Shown here in pieces: positions 22,149 through 33,414 of a DNA stretch of 64,000 nucleotides; within the stretch, counting starts at the first letter, position 1; every line of letters starts with the position of its first letter. A model generated the notes under the pieces. It saw nothing but the letters and a program-made list of their open reading frames with translations. It had not been told where the DNA came from and made no database searches. The translations under genes were made by a program, and so were the position numbers. Location: NCBI GenBank assembly GCA_030077755.1, contig JAQJZZ010000008.1, positions 744,001-808,000 of the forward strand. Direction: 5' to 3'. This stretch comes from Filosporella fistucella. Lineage: Eukaryota > Ascomycota > Leotiomycetes > Helotiales.

Positions 22149-22953
22149 GAGTTCAGTACCGGTGTTGGATTTGGAGTTCATGCTGCACAAATTGTTGAAA
22201 CAACAGTCAGGTCTCGTACAGTCGTATTTCAGGCCGTACACAGGCGGATTTAATGGGAATCACGTTTGGAGAGTACGATTATATTGGCCTATAAATTCAG
22301 CTTGCCATGCAATAATTTAATCTCCTTCAAGATTACAACGTGAACTGTTCTATGCTGTATTCTGCGGAGCTATCGCATAGTCACCCAATCCCGAAATATA
22401 TAAGAGTGAAATTCTGCATAATAAAATGATATTCAACTTGATTTCTTTGGTTTCCAAGGTGGGACAGATAAACATTGAATGGAGACAGCAGCATGACCGA
22501 ATTGCTCAGAAGAGGGAGACTAAAAGAAGACGGGCTATGTGCTCCTATAGCTCGATGCTAGCTCGTGGAAGAAGGTATGTTGCGAGATTCTGGCCATATC
22601 CTTCCATCCTATACCACCAACAATTGCATCGTAATGTATCAAAATCGTTGTCAAACTCTTGACATTTCTGATGTGCTCGTGGTTGTTCATCTGAGACATT
22701 GATAAATCGAGCAGTCTGGAACACGAGAACTGCGCCGCATTCTTAATTGGCAGGCTAGCCCGGAATAGAAACCCAGGGGTTCACGATAGGCATGGTTTAG
22801 GCAGCGGACGGTCAGCAACACGAAATTCAAACACCACTTCAAAACCACACCATTGAGCTGTTCTTATTCTTCTCGATCAATAAATCCATCACTGTTCTCC
22901 AGGAGATATCGAATTGATCATATTCCGGAATACCTTCGATCCTGTGGACCAAA
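22149..22953. other. Intergenic
   Basis: One short ATG-started frame (22426-22662, 78 aa, basic, no motif) is present but unsupported. The rest is promoter of the gene at 22954. Confidence 0.4.
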
Positions 22954-24276
22954 ATGGGTTCCTCTAAAGCTGCCCCGCAGCGACCTTATCGCGATGAACC
23001 CGACTTCGCTGAAACAGCATCAATGTCCTCAGCCGTACTCCTTGACGATGCAGAAGCTTTCCCTGACGATGAACTGCCAGCGTATCAGGACATACCATCG
23101 GAGACTCCTCTGATATCACACGATGGCCCTAGTGGCCGTGAGGTTTATTTCCATGGGAGATATTGGTAATACCTTCTGTGCCTTGCTCTGGAGACAAGGC
23201 TAATATCTGCCAGCGCTCCTCCGGATCTCCCGTTTTCAAGTCACGACCTAGCATATCAAGAATTCCGAACGCGCTTTCCGAACTACTCTACGAATGCTGA
23301 TGATCTCTATCGTATGATCAAAGCCCAAGCCCAATATTCGCCAACATATTTCGTACAATTATACGGTACACATACCGAGACGAGAAAAAACGGGAACAAG
23401 GAAACGAAAGACAGGATAACGGATTTCTACATCCGAATTAATATCACATATCTGCTGGGCGAAGGAAAAGGGGAGATAGAGCTTCTACCAGACAACAAGA
23501 GAGGTTATCGCGGAACCAGGATTGTCAGCCTAAGACCGAATGTCACAGAGGACTATGCAGAGGAGGGCAGTGATGAGCTTCTTCGCTGGTGCAGACGATA
23601 TGTTGATGATAAATCGAAGATCAAGTCATTCACGCTGAAACGAAAGGTCATAAATCACGACACAAAGAGACTGGAACAATTGATACGGTCGGCCATTGCA
23701 GAAACAGATTATCGCGGACATCTCTCGGTTGAATTCCCACAACAACATACAGAGGTCATCGTTTATTCTCCAGGCAAGATCAACGAATGGCGCATTACAA
23801 CCTGGATACGCTGGGTATTCTACCTCTCCTTCCTTTGGATTTTCTCCTGGCCACTCCTGTTCTTCATGACAGCTCGCTACGAAGTTGTCAACGCTGTCTT
23901 CAAATATGCCGATACGCCACCTGGAGATGATATGAGAAGGAAGTGCCAGGTGATGACCGAGGGAGAATGGTATCACAGATGGGAGCTCGCGATTAAGAGA
24001 GCAGCCCTGGCGAGGATGGTCAATAAGGAGACTTGCCTCGACGAGAACTATAGGAATGCAACACAAGCGAATGCAGGGCGGGGAGATACATATGATCCTC
24101 AGACTCCAAACCCTGGCAATATTCTTGGTGCAGCTGCACTTTTGGGGCAGGGAATGAGAATTGCGCAACCTACTACTAGCAATGGGTTTGGGAATGGGGC
24201 ATTGGGATTTCTGGGACAGGGTTTGAGAGTTTCGGGCTTACTTGATCAACAGAGAGGATGGGGATATGATACTTGA
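22954..24276 (+). CDS. Conserved fungal-type membrane-associated protein (424 aa)
   Basis: Exons 22954-23165 and 23214-24276 join in phase across a 48-nt intron (GTAATA..CTGCCAG) as YCAPPDLP. The N-terminus is acidic and disordered (DDAEAFPDDELPAYQDIP). A folded central region follows (DLYRMIKAQAQYSPTYFVQ, YGTHTETRKNGNKETKDR, DFYIRINITYLL). One strongly hydrophobic segment, about residues 263-290 (WIRWVFYLSFLWIFSWPLLF), is a probable transmembrane or hairpin anchor. The Gly/Asn-rich C-terminus (LGQGMRI, LGQGLRVSG) ends at 24276. I recognise it as the kind of protein found across filamentous fungi but cannot give a function. Confidence 0.75.
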
Positions 24277-24680
24277 GCATCCTGCTTTGCACATACTTTT
24301 TTTTGCAGCGGTTTCAAGAAGTAGTAGTTCAGGCAGTCGAGCTGTTTATGATATCCAATTTCTAATCCGACATCTCGATTATAATCCTCTTACTGATCAC
24401 TTGAACATGTGTCCCTTTGCTACCACCAATTCAAAGTCCTCCACCCCATCGCCCCAGCGCCTCCTTCAATTCATCCTCATCCCTGTTGGGGTATTCATCT
24501 ATCCCTTTCACACCACCACTTTTCCCGACACCATTTATCACTCCTCCCTTCTCCAAACAAGTACCACCCTCCCCTCCAGCCCCAAAAATAGTCTCAATCC
24601 ACATCCAAAGTCTCTCAAATATCGAATACGATAAGTCAGGACGTGGATACTGGTACTGGGATCATCAGCATAACTATTAC
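24277..24680. other. Intergenic, convergent
   Basis: Pyrimidine-rich plus strand (24470-24600) gives Pro/Ser frames on both strands; these look compositional. No gene supported. Confidence 0.4.
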
Positions 24681-25215
24681 TTATCGAGTAAAGTAGGAAG
24701 GTGAACAGACAGGACTTCTCCATTTTGGCTTGTCGTCTTTGTGCGTTTTTCTCATATGGTTAATGATGTCAAATGTTGAGATGTGTTCAATCTTTCTGGT
24801 CTCTGGGATATGGAGTGGCGAGGTTGAATCTTGGATATTGTCTTCGATGAAAAGAGCGAGATGAGGGCAGGGTCCTGTGGATTTTGTTCCTTCTAACATT
24901 TTCAGTACCAACCCTCCTTAACTTTTCCGTACCCCCTGGACTCGATACAACGTTCACATCGTCTTTTCAGATACACAGGGAGGGGAAACACATACCAGTT
25001 GATCCATCCCGCCAACACCCATTTTCTCCTCGTTCAATTCTCCCAGCTATCTTGTCAGCCGCAGGCCTAACTCTCGAGTGGTGGTGTCCAACAGCTGAAG
25101 CACCATTCCGTATACTATATTCTAGCTCTCTTGAGAGAGAATTACGGAAAATTACATGTGCTGCTGAAAGAAGTGGACAAAAAATGAGGAAGAGGATAGT
25201 TATAGGGACATGCAT
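24681..25215 (-). CDS. Small secreted protein candidate (143 aa)
   Basis: Reading leftwards from ATG 25215: exon 24996-25215, a 103-nt intron (GTATGT donor at 24995, GTTAG acceptor at 24893), exon 24681-24892, joined in phase 1. The N-terminus is a good signal peptide (MHVPITILFLIFCPLLSAAH). The mature part has a His triplet (GHHHSR), three Cys (GCWRD, GPCPH, PVCSP) and a charged segment (NHMRKTHKDDKPKW). No transmembrane segment follows the signal. Length and features fit an effector-like or cell-wall small secreted protein, but no family is recognised. A plus-strand frame overlaps it (24884-25267) and looks weaker because it lacks splice support. Confidence 0.5.
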
Positions 25216-26039
25216 TTTGCTTCTTCGGGTTTTCGGGGTTGTGAAGGGTAGTGGGAAAAGAGAGTAGAGTGCTTGTAAAGATGTAAGAACTAGGATTTAA
25301 GAACTTGGAGATGAGAAAGAAGAAAGATAAGAGTGAAGTAAACTGGTAATGCTGAGCATTATTGTGTTTTGGTGTAGGGCATTCTTCTGAGTGAAGGAGG
25401 AAGGGATCTGCGAATACCAAGTTCGCTGGAATGGTGATCGATGGTTTCTTCACTGCAACATTATAAAGCATGATTCCCTAGGAACTTTTAACCTACAGCT
25501 TCAGCTGTTCTAATATAGTCGCTACTATACATCGTGCTGCGTTCTCATCCATTCCATGTCAGTAACTGGTACATAGAAATTCTCCCTTTCACCAACTTGC
25601 TAAGACAACGAAGATCTTCCATTGCACATGAGCAAATATGAGACTGGCACAAAATATAGACATAGTAACTAACAATGTTTCATAAAAGCTTCATCTTTAT
25701 CTTGATGATTATTGTTCTTGAATAGCAGAACAAACAGCAGGTCTCTGTTGTTCAAACTACCAATAGAGAAGCGAGATCTCGTGACAAGACAAAAAGGGGT
25801 ATCACGATTCCTGGACTTTACTCCGTCCTGGTTCTACAGACACAACTCCAATAAGAGTTAATTTTGAAGGAATCTTGATTCTGCTACCTAAATTACCCCC
25901 TGCCTGTATGCTCCTTCACCAAAACACCAACCCCAAAAACATATCCTACTGTCACCCCATGTCCTTCTCGCCAATTTGAATGTTCCAAGATTATACATCC
26001 TCACTTCCTGCTCCCGTTTTCCCTCCAAGCTCTACTCTA
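25216..26039. other. Intergenic
   Basis: Promoter of the secreted-protein gene and 3' flank of the next minus-strand gene. No gene seen. Confidence 0.5.
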
Positions 26040-27350
26040 TCATTTTTTACCCTCCATAAACTTATGAATAATCCCTTTCGTCTCCCTATAGCCTACCCCA
26101 GTCGTCTTAACATATTTCCTCTCTCGATAGCGGCCATTCTCTACCACCCATTTCGGGATTCTAGTTGCCTGCAAAATAGCCCTTTGCTTGACGGTTAGTT
26201 TCGGTGGAATAAAACCAAGTGATCCAATCCTCAGCGGCGAGACACTCCGTCTGGGAGAGATTGTAGGTTGGTGAGTAGCTGCGGGGTCTTTGACGGTTAC
26301 CGAGGATGTGGAAGAGGGGTTCAAGGAGGAAGAACAGGAGGAAAAAGAAGGGTTTGAAGGTGTGGAAGGGCTCGAAATTGTAATTGGAGTGAAGGTCCTG
26401 TATATTTGGGACACTTTTGGCTGTTTAGGTGTGATGTAGGCGGAGTCCGATGTAGGTGTTGAAGTACTGTACTCGTTAGCTTGGGAAAAGTGAGAGGGAG
26501 AGGGGAGCTCAGGTGAGAGGTAGACTTACATATATCGTCCAGTATTGAACTTGGCATGTTTTCCTTTTCTGTATGGCGTATATGTGTGAAGTGGTGAGGC
26601 AACACATCGCGGCTTTGGTGGGTCGTAGTGAGTTGGGTCAATAGATAAGCAATCGTCCAGTTGCTTGTGTCGAGGAATGAAGTCTTCGGAATCACTGTTC
26701 TCTGGATTGACACTTTGGAAAGGAGGCCTATTTACACAAGCCTTCAACGGATTGGTTCGGATCTTAGGGATGAAAAGTGTGCTTCCCAAGACACTTGGAC
26801 GTTGAGAAGGTGGTCGCTGTGTAAGTTGGCAGGCGGAAGAGTTGATAGATACTTCCCGGGGCATGTCGGCTGTCAAAGGGAGAGGATCACGTGGTGGAGT
26901 GTGGGCCACGAAACAAGCTGGCTCTCCACGCCTTGAGGGTTGAAGCACTCTGGCTATGCAATGACACAGTCGCTTGAGGGATGCCTTGAACCTTGAAAGT
27001 TTCGTACACTTATTTTCTTTTCTCTGAATCTCTTCCATTTCTTCCAATTGATTGGATGATATTTCCTCTGCTCCGGGGCAGAAGGATTGAAAAGCTGGGG
27101 TCGGGAAGCTTATGTAGGTGTCGGGATATTCATCCTGTCTCATATTATTATCGACCTTTGGAAGGGCAGAGCTTGTAAGAATATTTGCTTTGTTTTCCTG
27201 ACCATGCTCTATGCACCAGACTGCTTTCTTCGTGGTGGTTTTAGAATATAACGTTGGGCGTGAAGAGTGACTAGTATATGTTGCACTTTCCAGCCCCAGT
27301 GCGCAATCCAAGCCCAAAGCATTCCGGTACATTGTGCTGTACTTTGACAT
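26040..27350 (-). CDS. Hypothetical 415-aa Ser/Pro-rich protein
   Basis: Reading leftwards: exon 26530-27350, a 63-nt intron (GTAAGT donor at 26529, GCTAAC branch, TACAG acceptor at 26467), exon 26040-26466, joined in phase. The start is the first ATG of the open frame (27350, MSKYSTMYRN). The middle is basic and Cys/His-containing (RFKASLKRLCHCIARVLQPS). The C-terminal half is Ser/Pro-rich, then a more ordered basic end (PPKLTVKQRAILQATRIPKW, KYVKTTGVGYRETKG). No known domain is visible; a regulatory or scaffold protein is possible. The 5' end is less certain than the splice site. Confidence 0.55.
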
Positions 27351-28076
27351 TTCGATAATTACAATATCTGAATATTTTGTTGAGCACAAGAAGTTGTGTC
27401 ACTTGCACATATGACTTTCGAAGATGTAAGAGAAAGGATTTGAGATAGCCCATTGGTTCATGTATATGGAAATGTTATCGCTAAATTGTGCAGATAGCCT
27501 TTCTGTTTTTGTCTTTATAGTGAATTTAAACATAAATCTGGAAGAAGTTCAGTTTCAGTTTCACTAGCTTTCTACACAAGTATCTCGCTTTTAAGCCAGC
27601 CTCTATGCAATACCGTACGTTGTCTATTGTCTGTGAAGAACAACTTTTTTTAACAACTCGTTAAGAGTAAGGAGTAGTAGTGGCATGGCTTCCAATATTA
27701 TTCATTCACGGCAGGAAAAGCTAACCAGAATATAGCGAGATTCTTTAGGTAATCTCAAAAACTTCGGCTTTTACATGGAGCAAATTGATAGTCAGTCAAG
27801 CGAAATGGGAGGTCACTGGATTGAAAAGGAGAGGTCACTGAAGTGATTGAAATATTTGACTGTGTTATCATGCTTCAATGCGGTAACCCGACGTACTGTG
27901 TGTCATACTCCAGGTAGGAGAATGCATTCTCATGGGTAGTTTGAAATGAATAATGAAGCCTTAGTAGTAATTACGAATTTTTTGTAGTGTACGTATATGA
28001 TTCCTGCACCCTGAATTAAGTTTAAATATCTTGGATACGAATTTATAAAAGTTCAACAAGCTCTTCATCAAGACTC
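27351..28076. other. Intergenic
   Basis: AT-rich spacer between two minus-strand genes; no gene or repeat seen. Confidence 0.5.
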
Positions 28077-29546
28077 TCAGCCCTTCAAGATCTCTTTAGC
28101 AACTCTTTCCCCACTTCTGATGGCTCCATCCATATACCCCGCCCAGTAATCACTGGTTTCAGTTCCAGCCCAATGAATGCCTCCAACAGGCTCCCGAAGT
28201 GCTTTTCCATATCTGGTCAGTACACCAGGTGGTGCCAAGCCGACAGGACCGCCTCTCGAGAACTCCTCATTATCCCATCTTTGCACTACGAACTGTGTGT
28301 ACTTCTTTGCCTCCTCTCCAAAGTATTTGACATAATCCGCAATTACTGCGGTTTTGACTTCTTCCTCAGATTTTGCATCCAGAGCTCGCATTTCATCAGC
28401 CTCAATGAATCCCATCAAGGCACCAAATGAAGCATCCGGAGGAGAGTTGTCGTAGGTAGAGCGCACTGTACCAGAATCAGAGAGCACTTGGCCGCTCAAA
28501 TTGGCCGCGCGCCAGAATGGTGTTTTATAGACAGCCGTGGCTTTTCCGATAGCTCCCATGGGCATGCGTTGAGTGAGCTGGTCACGCACAGCCGGGAGGA
28601 TAGGTGAATATATGATGCGTGCTGCGAGGGCTGGAGCCATGGCGACGACAACCATTTGGGCCTTGATTTCAATGTTGTCTGCAGAAACAAGGTATCCATC
28701 GTTTATCTTCGTGATACTGCGCACTGGAGCATTGAATGTAATTCTCTTGGTCCCAAAACGCTCTGCAAGTTTGATGGGGATAAGTTGAGTGCCACCCTTA
28801 ACTCTTGACTCTTGACCTCCGTCGGTGATGGAGATCAATCTCGTTATAGTTCCCACATTAGTCTCGTTGCCTGCTGACGCAATATAGAAGACCACATAGA
28901 GAAGTGATAGCTCTGTAGACTCGCCAGACAATACGGTAGTGGAGAAGAGATCTAGCAAATATCGTGCTGACGGGCGAGGAGTGAAGACGTCAAGCCAAGA
29001 TCCAAAGGTAATCCCGTCCCATTGCGTAGCATTTGGATGGTTCCATGGTGCGGAAACATCGATAGTGGCGGCCATCGCTTCAAGTGTTCCTTGAGCTGTC
29101 GCAACTTGAATCAAACTCTCCTCATCGATAGGTGGAAGTCCACCAGTCGCCGGATCTGGGATGTAAAGAGTTCTGAGCCCGCCTTGATAAGAGACATAGC
29201 TTCCATCGATATAGGTGCGGAAAGTTTGAAGTCCAAGGAGAGAAATGTATTGATTAACTCTGTCTTGAGTGGGGCCGACAAACTCTGCTCCTGCTTCTGT
29301 AATGCCTCCATTTGCCAAAAGAGTGTTGAAAACCTTTCCTCCGACTCGATCACGAGCTTCCAGGATGCGAACAGATTTTCCGCCCGCTTGTAGGTTGTAT
29401 GCAGCTGAAAGTCCGGATAGTCCGGCACCGACGACGACAACGTCTACAGATTCAATTCGTGGTGCAGCTGAGACATGTTGAATTGCTAAAGACGACAGGA
29501 CAAAATACTGTAGCACGAATCGCCACTCCAGATTATCGTAAAACAT
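28077..29546 (-). CDS. Flavin amine oxidase (MAO family) with export signal
   Basis: Oxidises an amine to an imine with O2, using FAD. Single exon, 489 aa from ATG 29546. A hydrophobic N-terminus (FVLQYFVLSSLAIQHVSA) looks like a signal peptide. The Rossmann dinucleotide site follows (VVVVGAGLSGLSAA, residues 36-49), then EARDRVGG and GAEFVGPTQ. The C-terminal FAD site is HWAGTETSDYWAGYMDGAI with GERVA. In mammalian MAO a Cys in SGGCY carries FAD covalently; here the matching stretch is SRGGPVGLAPPG without Cys, so FAD is probably non-covalent, as in the Aspergillus niger MAO-N group. No C-terminal peroxisomal signal is present. Substrate unknown; secretion or vacuolar location is inferred. 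Confidence 0.9.
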   Translation of the reverse strand: MFYDNLEWRFVLQYFVLSSLAIQHVSAAPRIESVDVVVVGAGLSGLSAAYNLQAGGKSVRILEARDRVGGKVFNTLLANGGITEAGAEFVGPTQDRVNQYISLLGLQTFRTYIDGSYVSYQGGLRTLYIPDPATGGLPPIDEESLIQVATAQGTLEAMAATIDVSAPWNHPNATQWDGITFGSWLDVFTPRPSARYLLDLFSTTVLSGESTELSLLYVVFYIASAGNETNVGTITRLISITDGGQESRVKGGTQLIPIKLAERFGTKRITFNAPVRSITKINDGYLVSADNIEIKAQMVVVAMAPALAARIIYSPILPAVRDQLTQRMPMGAIGKATAVYKTPFWRAANLSGQVLSDSGTVRSTYDNSPPDASFGALMGFIEADEMRALDAKSEEEVKTAVIADYVKYFGEEAKKYTQFVVQRWDNEEFSRGGPVGLAPPGVLTRYGKALREPVGGIHWAGTETSDYWAGYMDGAIRSGERVAKEILKG

Positions 29547-30381
29547 AATGAACGTTCAGATCTTGTTGGGTAGAAATCAGAGTCAGGGGCGGTTGACTGG
29601 TGGTTGAGGGGACCAACTTAATCTTTATATAGCCCAAATCATCTCTTCGATCCTCGTGGATCTGATGGACTGTGCCTCTTTCAAATACCAATGCTGCTTT
29701 CCTAGGATCAAACCAACCTCGGAAGCACTTACAGCCATTAAGACGCCGACGTCGAAGGTACATGTACAAGCTGACGTGAGGGGAACATTTTGCTGCAGGG
29801 AATGACGATGCCAAAGTCTTGGCCGTCCCAACACAGAAAAAGTATAGAAAATGTCAGTCTGCTAATGCGGGGTTTCTGCATGTTCAAATTAATTGTCAGA
29901 TTTATCGTAAGGTAGCGATGCTTCGTTTAACGTCATTGCGGCCCGCCAGTAGCACTCAATTGTGGTTCGTTCAACCATCCTGGGGATATCATGCACCCCT
30001 GGAATTCCCCTGGTCTAGGTTTGCAAGGCCAAGCAATACTGTAAGCAGGCCACATTAGGGACATGGGTTAACATAAATCAAAAGTTGGTTTATTGGAAGA
30101 GTCGAAAAGAAATTTTACAAGTTCCAAACTCACTTTGATTTCAGTTAGACACTTGACAGGAGGGAGGAACTTGTAAATATTTGGCAATTCTCACATGAGC
30201 TCCGAGATTTGATATGTGGAAGTCATATTGCTATCTCATGGACCCAGAAGTTTTGAACTGATGTCCATCAGCTAGGATTTTCAAGTGATTACCATAGCAC
30301 CTCGCCGTATCGCTAATTCAAAATCAACATGAAAATTACCTCGGAATGAAAAGTACACCTATAACGGATTTATTCTCCTGC
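29547..30381. other. Intergenic; promoter of the amine oxidase gene
   Basis: No gene seen. The near part is the amine oxidase promoter; the far part is the 3' flank of the next minus-strand gene. Confidence 0.5.
29623..29632 (-). promoter_or_regulatory. TATA-like box of amine oxidase gene
   Basis: The minus strand reads CTATATAAAG about 80 nt before the ATG at 29546, a usual spacing for a TATA element plus a short leader. Confidence 0.5.
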
Positions 30382-31153
30382 CTACATGACCCAAGAGCCA
30401 TCGGAGGTATTTCCATCGTAGTCTTCCACGGTTGACTGGTGTTTCTTCCCATCAGTCTTATCCTCAACCAACCCAACCATTTCATACTCGTCCTTCTCGA
30501 TAATGTTATCCTTTATATCAATCTTGCTAGCACTACCATCATCCTTCTTGTCCTCTATAGTCTCGATTGCGCGATGCTCTTTGTTTTCGGTAGCGCTGTT
30601 GCTCACGTTGGTGATGCCAATGTTACCACTGTCATGTTTCTTATTCGCAACAACCTCGTCCAAAACAACCTCCATTTTCTCAGTGGCGACTTTCTCCCGT
30701 CGGTGTTCAGGAGCATGGAGAGACTTCCAAGTCTTGACCTTGATTGTAGAAGTACCGCTACGGGGATTGCTTTCTTCATTGTCTGTTGCAGTATCGCGTT
30801 CAATTGACTTGAAGCGATGAGCAGCGGGCGGGCTCGTTAGAGGTTTGATGACAGTAATTTGTGTTGGGGAAAGCTGGACCTCCAATGATTGTATGAACAT
30901 GGCTGAAGGAAATCGATTTGTTGTGGAGGTTTTCAGAGTATGGCTTGAATTTTTCGACGCGACTGATAACGTAACATCAATCTTGGTGGAGAAACTTGAA
31001 CCGGACATAAGTCATACCCTCCTTGTCAATCTTCTCGGCTCTCTTGCTCCAAGTGCCATTAGAGAAGCCAGATGCAAGACTGCGGAGTCTGGGGTTGGCC
31101 TCCTCTAGGGTATCGAAGTATACAACCTTCAGAGACTTCTTAACCATGTTCAT
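30382..31153 (-). CDS. Acidic, charged hypothetical protein (at least 238 aa; 5' end unresolved)
   Basis: Two exons read leftwards: 31018-31153 and 30382-30962, joined in phase across a 55-nt intron (GTATGA donor at 31017, TTATCAG acceptor at 30963). Using the first available ATG (31153) gives 238 aa. The coding frame is open further upstream (KQTPALKYAVHGDQI, SSPRYYHDVS) to a TAG at about 31247, which sits like the end of an intron (CGACCTAG). A first exon between 31260 and 31580 is therefore likely. The C-terminal 120 residues are highly charged (ENKEHRAIETIEDKKDDG, IEKDEYEMVGLVEDKTDGKK). No domain recognised. Confidence 0.5.
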
Positions 31154-32086
31154 AATTTGATCACCGTGAACAGCATACTTTAAAGCCGGTGTTTGCTTGG
31201 ACACATCGTGGTAGTATCTTGGTGAGCTGGTGATATCCAACAATGGACGCTAGGTCGCAGGTCGAGAATTAAGCAAAATTATGGAGGGTTGTCCCATTGA
31301 AAGCGGAATGACGGATAAGGGGCCACAATGCAGGAGCGGTCGAGTATCATGGAAGATATAAATACCATGATGATTTGAGGTGTGTTGTCGATAGACGGAG
31401 GAAGGGATGATGGAGTTTGTCGCGGTGCTGTGGAGTTGTTGTGAAATTATTCGAAGATGGAGATGGTTCCTCGAAAGACTTGATCTTATTTTCAATGACG
31501 CTGGTTGTTGTAAGGAAAGTGGAAAGTTGGTTAGAAGGGGTGGTGGTGTGGCCATGAATACTAGACTTTAGCCGCAACACATTTGCTAGATTTATTTCAA
31601 AACTTACTCCGCATATTCAATTCAACAAAAAAAAAAGTAATTTAATCATAGAGAACTTATGTGAGAGTCAAATGCATCATTATGACATCCATTCAGTGGA
31701 TCCGCTAATTTTGCGCTGTGAATAAACCGTGTTGCCGTTCTCCTTGTCATGTCGACCCCCTCAGCAAGAAAGGGGCACAGAATCGAAGCGAGCCAATGGT
31801 GAAGCACGCTCTCGGCCGAGAGTATTATCAATAATCATTTGCCTGATGACATATCAACTCCGACCGCCATCATTTTGGATGAATGGTTGGATCAGCGCCG
31901 CGAATATGAAGTTTTCCATCAACTCCTTGAGCGCGCAGACGACAAATTATATAAAGCTTCCATACTGCCCATCAGTTTACTGCTTAGCAATTCTCCTAAT
32001 CATTTCTATCCCGTCGCAATTTCAGCGAATTATATCGTTTCTCCATACCCCTTGGAACTTCGTCCATCCTCAAACCGGAATTCGAT
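31154..32086. other. Divergent spacer with probable missing 5' exon of the minus-strand gene
   Basis: The minus-strand frame 31250-31555 (starts MATPPPLLTNFPLSLQQP) is ATG-started and in the same frame as the next gene, separated by one TAG. It may be its first exon with an unplaced intron. The right half is the promoter of the gene at 32087. Confidence 0.35.
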
Positions 32087-33414
32087 ATGGATGCCCTAGA
32101 ACAAGACTTCGCCGCAGCTTTTGCAAACCGGGAGCTACCAGGAGTCGTACTGACTGCTCAAGATGTAAATGGCAAGATCAATTACGCCAAAGCGATTGGT
32201 ACGTCGTCGCTCAAAGATGGTGCCGCTCCCATGACCCTTGATTCAACATTCTGGTTAGCTTCTTGTTCGAAGTTGGTCACATCCATCGCCGCCCTTCAGT
32301 CAGTCGAGCGTGGCCACTTCACTCTCGATGAGGATGTGACGAGAATCCTGCCAGAGTTCAAAGGGATCCAGATTTTGAAGGGGTTCGAGGAGAGTGGAGA
32401 GCCAATCTTAGTTCCATCCAAGAACCATATCACTCTACGGTGTGTTATTAGACGGAGGATTACGTCATGATGGTGTTTCTGACGGATACACAGTCAACTT
32501 CTTACTCATTCGAGTGGCATCAGCTATGATCAGTATGTCCCCTTCCCCACAGGCTGCTTTGCTTACACTGATTGGGATATAGCTTCGATCCGACCTTGAT
32601 TAGATACAGGGCCTGGCAAAAGTATCCCATAGATTTCAATCGTCCAGGAAAGAGTGATATGAATTACTTCTATCCTCTACTCTTCGAGCCTGGGACTTCC
32701 TACGCATACGGAGCAGGGATCGACTGGGCTGGTGTCATGACTTGCCGTGTCAATGGCAACGTTACTCTCGAGGAGTATTTCAAGAAGAATATCATTGCCC
32801 CTCTCAACATCACGCAAATGACTTTCCATCTCGACCAGAACCCTATCGTCCAGTCCAACCTTGCTGGGACTAACATGCGCTCTGGAGGTGTGAATGCTTT
32901 TGGTGTGGCTGCTGACCCAAACGGGAAGCTTGGTCATACAGACTATGAAGTAATCCCACAAGTTATTGAAGACGATATCGGCGGTGCTGGTTTGATCTCC
33001 AGTGCCACAGACTACCAGAAGATTCTCAGCAGCTTGACAGCGAATGATGGAAAGCTCCTATCTCCAGCTATGGTCCTTGAAATGGCGAAGCCAAATATGA
33101 GCCCTGAAGCAAGAGCGACTTTCATGGCAATGAGGAAAATCCCGGAGATAGCCCAGTTTCAGGCGCAGGGACAGGCTCTAGGTGCCGAGTTGGACTTTGG
33201 GCTTGGAAGTTGCGTCAATTTGGCGGATACACCTGAAGGAAGGAAGAAGGGAACTATATTTTGGACTGGAATGATGAATACCTATTGGTGGGTTGATATC
33301 GAGTCTGGAGTGAGCGGCACAATGTTCATGACTGTCCTGCCTATGGGAGATGCCAAGGGAAATGAGTTCTTCAACAAGTTTCAGAGAGCCGTTTACAATC
33401 TCTTGGAATCCTAA
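32087..33414 (+). CDS. LovD-type acyltransferase / class C beta-lactamase-related serine hydrolase
   Basis: Exons 32087-32439, 32494-32532 and 32583-33414 (introns 54 and 50 nt, both in phase) give 407 aa. The SxxK nucleophile motif SCSK lies at residues 59-62 (FWLASCSKL). The tyrosine region YAYGAGIDWAG (residues 171-181) matches the second catalytic motif of the family. Near the C-terminus FWTGMMNTYWWVD has the position of the third active-site loop. Family members include esterases and fungal acyltransferases such as LovD, which moves a polyketide acyl chain from a PKS carrier domain onto an alcohol. No signal peptide is seen, so it is likely cytosolic. A highly reducing PKS without a release domain begins 18 kb away, which makes a role in that pathway possible but unproven. 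Confidence 0.85.

Noticed and set aside
23626..24168. Minus-strand 180-codon frame
   Set aside because: Antisense shadow of the conserved 424-aa protein, whose spliced frame is far better supported.
24884..25267. Plus-strand 127-codon frame over the small secreted protein gene
   Set aside because: It has no ATG at its start, no splice signals and no motif, whereas the minus strand has a signal peptide and an in-phase intron.
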